A DNA stretch of 8,036 nt from Prevotellaceae bacterium (lineage in GTDB: Bacteria > Bacteroidota > Bacteroidia > Bacteroidales > Bacteroidaceae): the NCBI GenBank assembly GCA_030536165.1, contig JAUNQM010000102.1, forward strand, positions 1-8,036, written 5' to 3'. Below, one piece after another: positions 1 to 7,300 of this stretch (positions within the stretch are counted from its first letter, which is position 1; every line of letters starts with the position of its first letter). The notes beneath the pieces are model-generated. The model searched no databases and was not told the origin of the DNA. It saw only the letters and a program-made list of their open reading frames with translations. A program made the translations under genes and the position numbers.

Positions 1-14
1 ACATCAGTTCTGCC

Positions 15-218
15 GCGCCTACAGCGCTTTAATCTTGTGAATGTCATAAAGATAGCGCTTGCGCACTATCCTATATTTTGTCGCACTTACGGTGCTTATT
101 TTGAACACCCTACCTTGCGGGGCGTAACGATATGACGGCGGATGTGCATACCCTGGGTGCCGTTGCGCTCTACCCTGGGCTGTGAACGCTACGCGATTGC
201 CCTTTCTGGGCGTAATAA
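15..218 (-). repeat. Decayed Bacteroidales intergenic hairpin repeat, minus orientation
   Basis: This is a degenerate copy of the hairpin element found again at 3018-3113. Bases 176-212 align without gaps to 3077-3113 with about five mismatches in 37. Short inverted arms remain visible: GCGC at 15-18 and 24-27, GCAC at 83-86 with GTGC at 92-95, and GCCC at 199-202 with GGGC at 208-211. The long central stem of the better copy has been lost. An open frame on the minus strand runs through it, but its arginine-, proline- and glycine-rich product is what such repeats commonly give by chance, so no gene is called. The outer limits are uncertain; the part right of base 109 is the best supported. 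Confidence 0.65.
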
Positions 219-437
219 GTTGTTCGAGGAAGGGTCGCGTTGTTCGTGGTGAAGTTTTTTTTTCTTGCGCCATCATTGGGGCTGTTGGGGGCGTGAGTTA
301 GGCGTCCTTTCAGTCTTGCTCCTTTGTGCCTTGCGAATGTGTTTTGTGGGCTTTTTTGCTCGTTTTTTACTCAAATCGCGGTCAAATGTGCAATTTTTTA
401 GTGATGATATGTTAAATTTTATATAATTTATATGCGC
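219..437. other. Gene-free stretch with no assignable feature
   Basis: No credible coding frame, RNA gene or terminator is seen here. There is a run of nine T at 255-263, but no GC-rich stem directly precedes it on either strand, so it is not called a terminator. Composition shifts from G/T-rich on the left to strongly A/T-rich at about 405-435, just ahead of the promoter of the first fimbrillin gene. That A/T-rich tract could assist RNA polymerase binding, which is inference only. Confidence 0.5.
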
Positions 438-442
438 TACGC

Positions 443-473
443 TTGCGTACGTGTACTATTATTTGTAACTTTG
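443..473 (+). promoter_or_regulatory. Bacteroidetes-type promoter of the fimbrillin gene pair
   Basis: TAACTTTG at 466-473 matches the Bacteroidetes -7 consensus TAnnTTTG exactly. A TTG at 443-445 lies 20 bases upstream, which fits the -33 element and its usual spacing. Transcription would begin at roughly 479-482, leaving a leader of nearly 60 bases before the ATG at 539. A 12-base inverted repeat, TACGC-TT-GCGTA (438-449), covers the -33 element and could be an operator. This promoter also argues against translation starting upstream of 539. Confidence 0.72.
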
Positions 474-538
474 CATGCTATTTTGGGTCGAAACGCCCAC
501 TGCAAAACAGGACAAACAACAAACAAAATAACGAAAAA

Positions 539-1732
539 ATGAAAAAAACAACAATCAATCCATCGCGCGCGTCCCGCAGGTTATTATATATAACCATGCT
601 CGTAATGGCAGTCGCAATGATGTTCTCATGCTCCGGCGACGACGAAGGCGATGGCAAGCAACGCCAGATTTTCTTTAGTTCAAGTCTGTCGAGCGAGAAA
701 TCAAAAACCAGAGCCGCTGGTGAAGAATTGAAGCCACTGTATGAAATCGGCATCAATCAGTTCAAGGTCTATGGTTTTAAGAAGCCTGCTTCTGGCAATT
801 TGCAGACAGTCTTCAACAACGAACCAGTGAACTACACCGATGTAAGATGGGGGTACGAGATGCCACGTTACTGGGACCAGAGTGCGCAGGAGTACATGTT
901 CTTTGGGTATAATCCTGGCGTGGGTGACGTAACGAGCTTAGGTACAACCGTGAGTGCAGAAATCATTGATAATACGGTCACATACAAGTGCGGAAGTATC
1001 CCTTACATCATCGAGAAGTCTGACGGAACTCTTTGGACAAAAGACCCAACGTTGAGCAATAACGTCGAACATCCTTATCATGAAATTGGACAAAAGGATA
1101 TTCCGTATATCTCTCACATCTGGAGGAATAGTCCGACCCCAGACCATAGCGTAGATTTGACTTTTTTTGCTCCATACGCTCAGGTAAGCGTAGCTTTCTC
1201 ACGTGTGGCATCTGTGGATCCGACTGAAACTACAATAAAGGCAATCCAGTTTAAGCCATTGAATCCTACCCATGCAATCTACGACCACCCAGACCTTACC
1301 TACACGTACAATATTGGTGGAACGGATTATGGAAAAGAGTCGTTCAAGATTGACCGTCGAGAAGACCACATGCTGATATTGGGAAATGGATTTACGTATG
1401 ACAATATGACCAAGATTCAGAGAATTGGAGATGTGGATACAGAAGTTGGAATCCTTGACAATCCAGAGACGGTCTATATGTCGTACCCTATCTATTGGAC
1501 ATTCCCGACATATGCAAATGAGTTGGGTGAATTTGAATTGTCGGCAAGTATAGGCGGTGAACCACAGACATGCACGGTACCAGCCGAATACACACAGTGG
1601 GATATGGGTTATCACTATATCTACGTGTTCCGCATAACACGTGAAGGCATTGACCGCGTTTCGGTGATAAAGGTAGGTATCAAGGAGTGGGAAAACATAG
1701 GAGAATCCAGCCCTACTTTCTATAACTGGTAA
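539..1732 (+). CDS. Fimbrillin-family (Mfa-like) surface lipoprotein, first of pair
   Basis: This 397-residue protein is probably an outer-membrane lipoprotein precursor of a type V (FimA/Mfa-like) pilus subunit or accessory protein. It has a basic N-terminus, a hydrophobic stretch at about 15-30, and a lipobox ending at Cys31, followed by SGDDEGD. A T-R-A site at Arg58 sits where arginine-specific proteases cut fimbrillin precursors to open the donor-strand groove. Family-like segments follow: FKVYGFK (75-81), YWDQSAQEYMFFGYNP (111-126), and a C-terminal beta segment ending IKVGIKEWENIGE (about 377-389). The start at 539 is chosen because it gives a proper lipoprotein signal and lies downstream of the promoter; a TTG start at 443 would fall inside the -33 element. 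The leader is A-rich with no clear Shine-Dalgarno sequence. Family assignment is by recognition of these features. Whether it is stalk, anchor or tip cannot be told. Confidence 0.8.
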   Translation: MKKTTINPSRASRRLLYITMLVMAVAMMFSCSGDDEGDGKQRQIFFSSSLSSEKSKTRAAGEELKPLYEIGINQFKVYGFKKPASGNLQTVFNNEPVNYTDVRWGYEMPRYWDQSAQEYMFFGYNPGVGDVTSLGTTVSAEIIDNTVTYKCGSIPYIIEKSDGTLWTKDPTLSNNVEHPYHEIGQKDIPYISHIWRNSPTPDHSVDLTFFAPYAQVSVAFSRVASVDPTETTIKAIQFKPLNPTHAIYDHPDLTYTYNIGGTDYGKESFKIDRREDHMLILGNGFTYDNMTKIQRIGDVDTEVGILDNPETVYMSYPIYWTFPTYANELGEFELSASIGGEPQTCTVPAEYTQWDMGYHYIYVFRITREGIDRVSVIKVGIKEWENIGESSPTFYNW

Positions 1733-1765
1733 GACACGTAGAACGAACAGATAAACAAGACGATA

Positions 1766-3016
1766 ATGAAAAAGAACTCAATATACGGCAATTTAGTATT
1801 TGCTCCAGTGCTATTGGCATTGGCAATGTTTGCGGGTTGTACTGCAGACGATGATGAAAACGGTGGGAAAACAGACTACTACATGCTGACGCCAGTGATT
1901 GCAACCAACACCGGCACACCAGTGGTGACACGCGCCCTGGCAGGAGATCCTGACCCTATAGTGTGGGGACTTTATGAAGAACTCTATCCAATGTCGCTTG
2001 AGAATGGTCCTAAAATAGGTGTCTTTGTGTTGGATGGCAATGATCCTGCATCATTTAACTCCAAACCAGCCTGGTTCCAATATGTGTTGGAAAAAGATGC
2101 TTCTGGCAATTATAAGCGCGATGCAGATGGAAGACTCATAGGTGAGTGGACAGGTTTGAACACCCATGTGAATAACAATACGGAATATTACATTTATGGC
2201 TTCATGTCGGCAAATAATGAAAGCTGGAATGTGACGATAGCGCCTGAAAGTGGTTCGTATAGCAACGGCGCCACTATGCAGATGTTAAGTGTCAAGAGCG
2301 TGACAGCAACCGATGTATGTGCTACTGTTGGAATCTTGAAAGCAGATGTATCGGATTTGACTGATGCGACGTTGATGAAAAATACCATCATCAATGGAGG
2401 AAAAGAAGGTCAGCCAGGACTTGGTAATTTCAAATATAAGGCTGAGACGAGAAATAATTTCTTGTATCTCTGGCTTGACCATTTGTATTCTTGTATAAAC
2501 TTCGAGTTGCAGGTTGGAACAGAATACAGCAAACTGAGAAAGATAAAACTTAAACAAGTTGATTTCGCGATAACCAATGCGGTTCCAGCGTATAATATCA
2601 CAGTGAACCTCGGAAGTTCAGGTACAGCATATGCTTCTTTCACCCCAAGTGGAACACCAACAGCTTCGGTTACCGACAAAATCTATGAAAGCACTGCTGG
2701 CGAAGAAATACCAGTGAGGTCAGCAGATGATAGTCCTTCACTGTCAATACCTGGCTACTTTGCTCCATCGGGAACGTTTTCGGGGCAACAAGTTAAGGTT
2801 ACGTTCACATACGATGTGTATCCTATAAACTCAGACAAGCCATCGAGGTTGAATGCACAGGCGACAAATGTGTTGAATATTGGTGATTTGCTCACTGCGG
2901 CAGGCAAGACATTAGGCGCAGGACAACTGTTTACCGTGAAGGCCCTCATTGAGCCGACATATCTTTACGTCCTTGTCGATCCAGACCTCGACAATCCGAC
3001 AGTGATATTTGAATAA
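1766..3016 (+). CDS. Fimbrillin-family surface lipoprotein, second of pair
   Basis: This 416-residue lipoprotein begins MKKNSIYG, has a hydrophobic core and a lipobox ending at Cys25, then TADDDENGG. A V-V-T-R-A site at Arg56 matches the Arg-protease maturation site of fimbrillins. Fimbrillin-like segments include EYYIYGFM (140-147), WLDHLYSCINFEL (236-248), and a C-terminal strand region with PTYLYVLVDPDLDNPTV (397-413), which could be donor-strand or packing sequence. The start is the only ATG that gives the signal peptide. It lies 33 bases after the first fimbrillin stop with no promoter visible between, so the two are probably one operon. It is clearly different from its neighbour, which suggests distinct roles in the same structure, for example stalk and accessory subunit. 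That division is inferred. A hairpin of the repeat element begins about ten bases after the stop. Confidence 0.77.
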   Translation: MKKNSIYGNLVFAPVLLALAMFAGCTADDDENGGKTDYYMLTPVIATNTGTPVVTRALAGDPDPIVWGLYEELYPMSLENGPKIGVFVLDGNDPASFNSKPAWFQYVLEKDASGNYKRDADGRLIGEWTGLNTHVNNNTEYYIYGFMSANNESWNVTIAPESGSYSNGATMQMLSVKSVTATDVCATVGILKADVSDLTDATLMKNTIINGGKEGQPGLGNFKYKAETRNNFLYLWLDHLYSCINFELQVGTEYSKLRKIKLKQVDFAITNAVPAYNITVNLGSSGTAYASFTPSGTPTASVTDKIYESTAGEEIPVRSADDSPSLSIPGYFAPSGTFSGQQVKVTFTYDVYPINSDKPSRLNAQATNVLNIGDLLTAAGKTLGAGQLFTVKALIEPTYLYVLVDPDLDNPTVIFE

Positions 3017-3017
3017 A

Positions 3018-3113
3018 GCGCTTTTGCCCTTACAGGGCGTATGACGTGATGAAACGCGTCACCCAGGGCGCTGCCCTGGGCTGTGAGCGCTTCGCGACTG
3101 CCCCTTCGGGGCG
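3018..3113 (-). repeat. Three-hairpin intergenic repeat, best-preserved copy, minus orientation
   Basis: Three near-perfect stems lie in a row: GCCCT-TAC-AGGGC (3026-3038), CCCAGGGC-GCT-GCCCTGGG (3062-3080) and GCCCC-TTC-GGGGC (3100-3112). The reverse complement matches the arrangement of the plus-oriented copies at 3163 and 4183. Repeats of this appearance are scattered between genes in many Bacteroidales genomes and resemble REP-type elements mobilised by an IS200-like transposase, although no such gene is in the window. It starts right after the fimbrillin stop and could stabilise the 3' end of that mRNA. There is no T-tract, so it is not called an intrinsic terminator. Confidence 0.8.
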
Positions 3114-3130
3114 TTCCGCAATGATGAACG

Positions 3131-3164
3131 AAACAAAATAACGATAATGCATCAAAATAAATAA
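3131..3164 (+). other. Leader-like scrap with a five-codon open frame
   Basis: Bases 3131-3144 are identical over 14 bases to 521-534, just before the first fimbrillin start. Bases 3141-3149 are identical to 1760-1768, which spans the second fimbrillin ATG. The ATG at 3147 is followed by only four sense codons before TAA at 3162-3164. This looks like the 5' end of a surface-lipoprotein gene whose body has been lost or replaced. The matching bases are A-rich, so chance similarity among leaders is possible. Confidence 0.4.
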
Positions 3165-3222
3165 ATCGCCCTGCAAAGGCACAAGCTCCTAGCCCAATGG
3201 CAAGCGCAGCGACGCCTTGGGT
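3163..3222 (+). repeat. Hairpin repeat, plus orientation, left flank of DUF cassette
   Basis: This 60-base copy aligns to 4183-4243 along its whole length with about seven mismatches and one single-base gap. It contains the outer hairpin (degenerate CCCT/AAGG) and a decayed central stem (CCCAATGGC...GCCTTGGG). It lacks the third hairpin seen at 3018-3113 and 4265-4290. The ten bases AATGCATCAA occur just before it (3146-3155) and just after it (3229-3238), like a target duplication or a copy boundary. Confidence 0.75.
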
Positions 3223-3257
3223 AGAAACAATGCATCAACAAATAAAAATGACGAAAT

Positions 3258-3485
3258 ATGAAAGAAAACGAGATAAGAAATAATGAGCTTGAGTTTGCAA
3301 CGTGGTGTATAGGAAACGTGGCAAAACGACTTGATATTGACGATCGCGAGGCATATCAGAAACTCAAACAGTCGGACATACTGTATGGTTATATTGTTTC
3401 GGCTTATGATGTGCTTCATACGTTTGGTAAGGAATACTTGATGGAAGATATACTCAATCTGATGAAAACAAGAGGCGTAGCATGA
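3258..3485 (+). CDS. DUF3791 small protein, upstream partner of the DUF3990 protein
   Basis: This 75-residue, predicted mostly helical, cytoplasmic protein is recognised as DUF3791 from the segment YDVLHTFGKEYLMEDI (50-65), with the family's Leu-His and Tyr-Leu pairs at 53-54 and 60-61. Its molecular function is not established to my knowledge. It is the first gene of a three-gene cassette. Its TGA overlaps the ATG of the DUF3990 gene by four bases (ATGA), so translation is probably coupled. Strict linkage to an ADP-ribosyltransferase-like protein suggests an antitoxin, chaperone or targeting partner, which is inference. An ATG at 3248, out of frame, opens an 11-codon frame ending at 3283 and might affect initiation; 3258 is chosen because it starts the conserved frame. 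No consensus promoter is visible upstream. Confidence 0.78.
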   Translation: MKENEIRNNELEFATWCIGNVAKRLDIDDREAYQKLKQSDILYGYIVSAYDVLHTFGKEYLMEDILNLMKTRGVA

Positions 3486-3964
3486 TAGTATATCATTCAT
3501 CAAATAGGATAATTGAAAGACCCGATGTTGAACATTCCAGAATGTATTTGGACTTTGGCAAAGGGTTCTATGTAACGAAATTAGAAGAACAAGCGATTAA
3601 ATATACAAAAAAGTTCCTGAAAAAAGGGGAGAAAGCTTTTGTGAACAAATATGACTTAGATGATGATTGGAAACAAAAATATCAAGTAAAGTCGTTTGAT
3701 TCATACAATCAGGAGTGGATAGATTTTGTAACTGCGAATAGATTAGGAAAATCAGTAGAAGTCTATGATGCAGTTGAAGGAGGAATAGCCGATGATACAG
3801 TTTTTGAAACGATGGATTTGTATATATCAGGCTTGATAAATATTGAAGAAGCATTGAGAAGGTTAGTCTATAAGAAGCCAAACCATCAAATATGTTTCTT
3901 AAAGAACGAAATAATAAATAATGCCTTGAAATATATTGGGGCAACTGAAATAAAAAAACAATGA
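3482..3964 (+). CDS. DUF3990 protein, ADP-ribosyltransferase-like
   Basis: This 160-residue protein has the marks of DUF3990: YHSS at 4-7, DFGKGFYVT at 24-32 followed by Gln37-Ala38, EWIDFVTANR at 78-87, YDAVEGGIADD at 95-105 and NHQICF at 134-139. As I recall, Pfam places DUF3990 in the ADP-ribosyltransferase clan. On that basis His5, Tyr30 and Gln136 would match the H-Y-[E/Q] catalytic pattern of NAD-using enzymes. Activity and target are unknown. It has no signal peptide or membrane segment, so it acts in the cytoplasm unless delivered otherwise. The gene overlaps both DUF3791 neighbours by ATGA. It is visibly more A/T-rich and lysine/isoleucine-rich than the fimbrillin genes, which fits horizontal acquisition. 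The size suits a stand-alone enzyme, plausibly a toxin held by its neighbours, but a housekeeping or phage-defence role cannot be excluded. Confidence 0.8.
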   Translation: MIVYHSSNRIIERPDVEHSRMYLDFGKGFYVTKLEEQAIKYTKKFLKKGEKAFVNKYDLDDDWKQKYQVKSFDSYNQEWIDFVTANRLGKSVEVYDAVEGGIADDTVFETMDLYISGLINIEEALRRLVYKKPNHQICFLKNEIINNALKYIGATEIKKQ

Positions 3965-4176
3965 CAGAAGGAAGACATACACTGTTGCAGATGAAGTACG
4001 CAAGGATTATACAATGTATTTCCGAGATGTATGACTTGCCATTGAGTGAGGCAATGGATAAATTCTATACTTCCACGACAATGGGGTTCATCCGTGATGG
4101 AGTGTCAGATCTACATTGCTGCAGCGACAAATACCTTGCTGATGAAGTGATGTTAGAATTTAAGTCACAGAGATAA
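3961..4176 (+). CDS. Second, divergent DUF3791-like small protein
   Basis: This 71-residue protein is a distant paralogue of the first cassette gene. The shared C-terminal pattern is visible as FIRDGVSDLHCCSDKYLADEV (43-63, shown here in family spacing): Leu51-His52 and Tyr58-Leu59 line up with Leu53-His54 and Tyr60-Leu61 of the upstream protein. Most other positions differ. The ATG overlaps the DUF3990 stop by four bases, which fixes the start; an internal Met11 (3991) is a less likely start. The product is small, probably helical and cytoplasmic. Two different DUF3791 proteins around one ART-like enzyme suggest non-redundant roles, such as two subunits of a neutralising or targeting complex. 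That is inferred; no function is established. Confidence 0.72.
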   Translation: MTEGRHTLLQMKYARIIQCISEMYDLPLSEAMDKFYTSTTMGFIRDGVSDLHCCSDKYLADEVMLEFKSQR

Positions 4177-4182
4177 TAGAAC

Positions 4183-4290
4183 AAATCGCCCTGCAAGGGT
4201 ATAAGCCCCTAACCCAATGGCAAAGCGCAGCGACACCCTGGGTTCCAGAGGCAAGAAAAACAATTCGCCCTGAAAGGGCAAAAGCATTAA
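4183..4290 (+). repeat. Three-hairpin intergenic repeat, plus orientation, right flank of DUF cassette
   Basis: The first 61 bases (4183-4243) match the copy at 3163-3222. After a short spacer the third hairpin is intact as GCCCT-GAA-AGGGC (4267-4279), followed by AAAAGC, as in the reverse complement of the copy at 3018-3113. It begins seven bases after the stop of the last cassette gene. No T-tract follows the stems, so termination is not claimed. Together with the copy at 3163 it brackets the cassette in direct orientation. Confidence 0.78.
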
Positions 4291-4363
4291 AAGGCTTTCA
4301 CATAGAACTGAAATTAACAACTCACGATATTAAAGTGAAACAACATAAAAAAAACAAATAAAA

Positions 4364-7300
4364 ATGAACAAAAAATTTAATTCAATTAAGAAGTTATCGA
4401 GAGGCGTGATGCTTCTGTTAACTACTCTATCCATGTCAACGTCCGTTGCTTATGCCGACGGTGAAACGACAACGCCTCAGATAGTCATCGGAGGTGATGT
4501 CTATGGTGGAGGTAAGGAAGGAATCGTCGGCACAGGCAATCTCAGAGACGGTATTGCCAAGGATGCCAATGAGGATGCAATTGCATTGAATGCAGCAACG
4601 GCCGGTGCAATAGAGACGACTTTTGCAACCGAAGTGAAAGTTTATGACGGAAAGATTCGAACCATCTTTGCTGGCGGAAGAAACGGACGTGTGTTCGGAA
4701 CGACGAGTGCTACCATCTGTGGTGGTACCATTGGCGGTGAAGAATGGGAAGGCACCACTCATGGTGGAGTCTTTGGAGCTGGTGATGGTGCAAGTGCTGT
4801 TGTGTTTGGCTGTGGTAGAGTTACCGTTGAAGATGGTACTGTTTGGAATAGTATCAATGGCGGTGGCAACCAGGCAGAACTTCTCGGTAACACATTGGTC
4901 ACATTGAAGGGTGGTCGCATGTATGGAAACGTATATGGCGGTGCGCGAATGGCAGATATTATTACCTATGCCCATGTCTTGATTGATGGAGCACATCAGC
5001 AAAACGACTTGTTTGTCAAAGGTGTCTATGGCGGCGGTGATATTGCCGGTAGTCTCTTAAATATGACTCGTGTGCAAACCAATATTGGGAAAGGTTACTG
5101 GAACTGGTTTATGAGCATGTCGCAGTATGCTGGCAAGGCAATGAAGGCAGATTCTGATAAGGCGGAATGGATGCAAGACATAACTGTAAAGGATGAATCT
5201 TCGCCATATGCTCCTACCAAGCATCCAAATCGTGCAATTAATGTTAACCAGATATGGAATACCATTGTAGAATCAACTCCGAAGGCTGAGGATAATGATA
5301 TGAAACTCTTTGTCGGCAATACATTCGGTGCCGGTAATGGTGCTTATGATTATGTTTATGCTGGATCCAGCACCAGTGGTAGTCTGACTTTGCCATTCCA
5401 TAAGGTTCTGGATAGTGATGGCAAATGGGTTGTGGATACAGATTATTTGGAGGATGCCAATGGAGATAGGGTCACTACTGGAGGTGCATACCAAAAGACG
5501 TTCAATAATCTTTTGGTTCCAAATACAGACCGCACTTATCTGCAGCTTGAGGGCGGAACCTATGGATATGTATATGGTGGAGGAAACAATACTACCGTAT
5601 ATGGTAGCGTAGATATTTACATTAACAATGCTGACAGACCTTGTGAAATTCCTGCACTTGAGATGGAACGCATGGGACTGCAGACCACAACATACACGCT
5701 TTGGAATGGTGAGGATTCTCTTTCAAGACTAGAATATGCAGATCTCACTGCAGCAGAAAAGGAGAATGTGGTAGCTAAGGTGCCTCAGACCTTCGACCGT
5801 GTGTTCGGTGGGAATAACTTGGCTGAAATGCCTGTTGCTCCAAACTGGTATCTCATACAAGGACGTGTCAACAACCTGTATAGTGGAGGTAACAAGGGTA
5901 ATATGACGAGTGGAAATGGTATTCTTGTCAATATATTCAAGAATAACGGAACATACGACATAGACCCAGTGAAAAAAGTAAGATATCCAGTCGATGCCAT
6001 GATGATAAACAATATCTATGGTGGCTGCCGTATGGCAAATGTTGCTCCTGGAACTACTTCGGAAAATGGACCTGATGGCTTCAGAAACTTCGGATATAAT
6101 TTCCTCTCTGGCTATGCAGCCCGCGTCTATATTTCCGGTGGACATATAAACAATGTCTATGGTGGAAACGATGTGTCGGGTCATGTGGCTTACGGAACCG
6201 ATGTTGAGATACACGGAGCTATCTCTGGCGACGTATATGGAGGTGGTAACGGTGCATATCCTTATACAGACAATGCTACGCTTGCAACAGATTATCCAGA
6301 CGAGTGGGGCGACTATTATTATGATGCAAATGGTGGACTTGACTTGGATAATCCTGTAACAAGTGCAACGGCATCACTTGAGGGCCTATATAAGAAGCGT
6401 CCTCACGTAGAGAATACACTTGTGCATATTGCCGGTGAAGGAACATATTTGAGCCCTTCAGATTGGGAAACGAAGTATGGCAGTAACGTCAAGACAGGTG
6501 CAGCTGTTGCAAAGTATTATTGGAATGAAGATGGAACCAAAACTATTGTACAGCTGAACCCAGAAGCAGGTGATTATGATGCAACGGAAGCAGCAAAACC
6601 AGGACAACTTATTGCCAAGGGCGAGATGGAAGACATCAACCGTGTATATGTGCTTGGTGGTGTATATTGCGGTGGTAACAGTGCTACGCTCGTTGATGGT
6701 GCTGATGGTAGGCAGGCAAGTGCAACATTCCAGATCGGTCAATGTGTGACGATGGACAAAATCTTCCTCGGTTCAAACGGTGAGAAGATGGTGGATGTTG
6801 ACTTGCTTACAAAGTATTCACAAGATGAAACAATCGGAGGTGTGATTCAGGACAACAATGTAAAGTATAAACTTGCAAAGTTCGACCTGACTAATTCTGT
6901 TCAGATGGCAAAGTACATGGAAGGATGTGCCATGAACATTATGCCTGCCATCACATACGACAACCCAGACCGTGTGTTTACCAACAATCCTACCGATGCT
7001 GACTACTTCGGAAAGTATAGTGATAATTTCGGAGGAAAGACAACTCCAGTCACCGAAGATCAGGTAGGCGATGAAATAGATGTTTCAGTAGATGCCAATG
7101 CCGACATGGATGAGCAGGGACTGAACTTCAGTACACATATCGGATCCTTCTTCTGCGGAGGAAACGTAGGTAGTATTAATGTTGAAGGAACAATCGGTGA
7201 GGCTACAGGCTTGAAGTTCCCACGTGAGCTTGTTATTTTCGACAAGGTTGTCGGTGGATGTAACAATGCTAATGTGCCATATCGTGAAGGTATCAATGCC

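Noticed and set aside
255..263. T9 run as intrinsic terminator or phase-variable tract
   Set aside because: No GC-rich stem precedes it on either strand and it is neither in a coding frame nor within the promoter spacer.
19..276. Minus-strand open frame of 85 codons
   Set aside because: It runs through the decayed hairpin repeat, has a low-complexity basic product, and has no promoter or family resemblance.
340..509. Possible invertible promoter segment: TGTTTTGTGGGC (340-351) against GCCCACTGCAAAACA (495-509)
   Set aside because: The arms are short and differ by a three-base insertion; recombinase-inverted promoters normally have long, near-perfect arms, and no invertase gene is present.
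443..538. N-terminal extension of the first fimbrillin gene from a TTG at 443
   Set aside because: The TTG lies in the -33 promoter element and the extension would bury the lipoprotein signal peptide; ATG at 539 explains the sequence better.
1162..1168. T7 run inside the first fimbrillin gene as a phase-variation site
   Set aside because: It is only seven bases long, encodes ordinary Phe-Phe, and the frame is intact on both sides.
3026..3038. Intrinsic terminator after the fimbrillin pair
   Set aside because: The stem is clear but no T-tract follows, and identical stems occur in the dispersed repeat, so it is annotated as part of that repeat.
3163..4290. CRISPR-like array from recurring repeats
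   Set aside because: Copies are few, about 1 kb apart, in mixed orientation, with genes rather than short spacers between them.
4436..5002. Minus-strand open frame of 188 codons, and similar antisense frames at 5729-6214 and 7445-7768
   Set aside because: They are antisense to the continuous giant coding frame and show compositions expected from its biased Gly/Thr/Asn codons.
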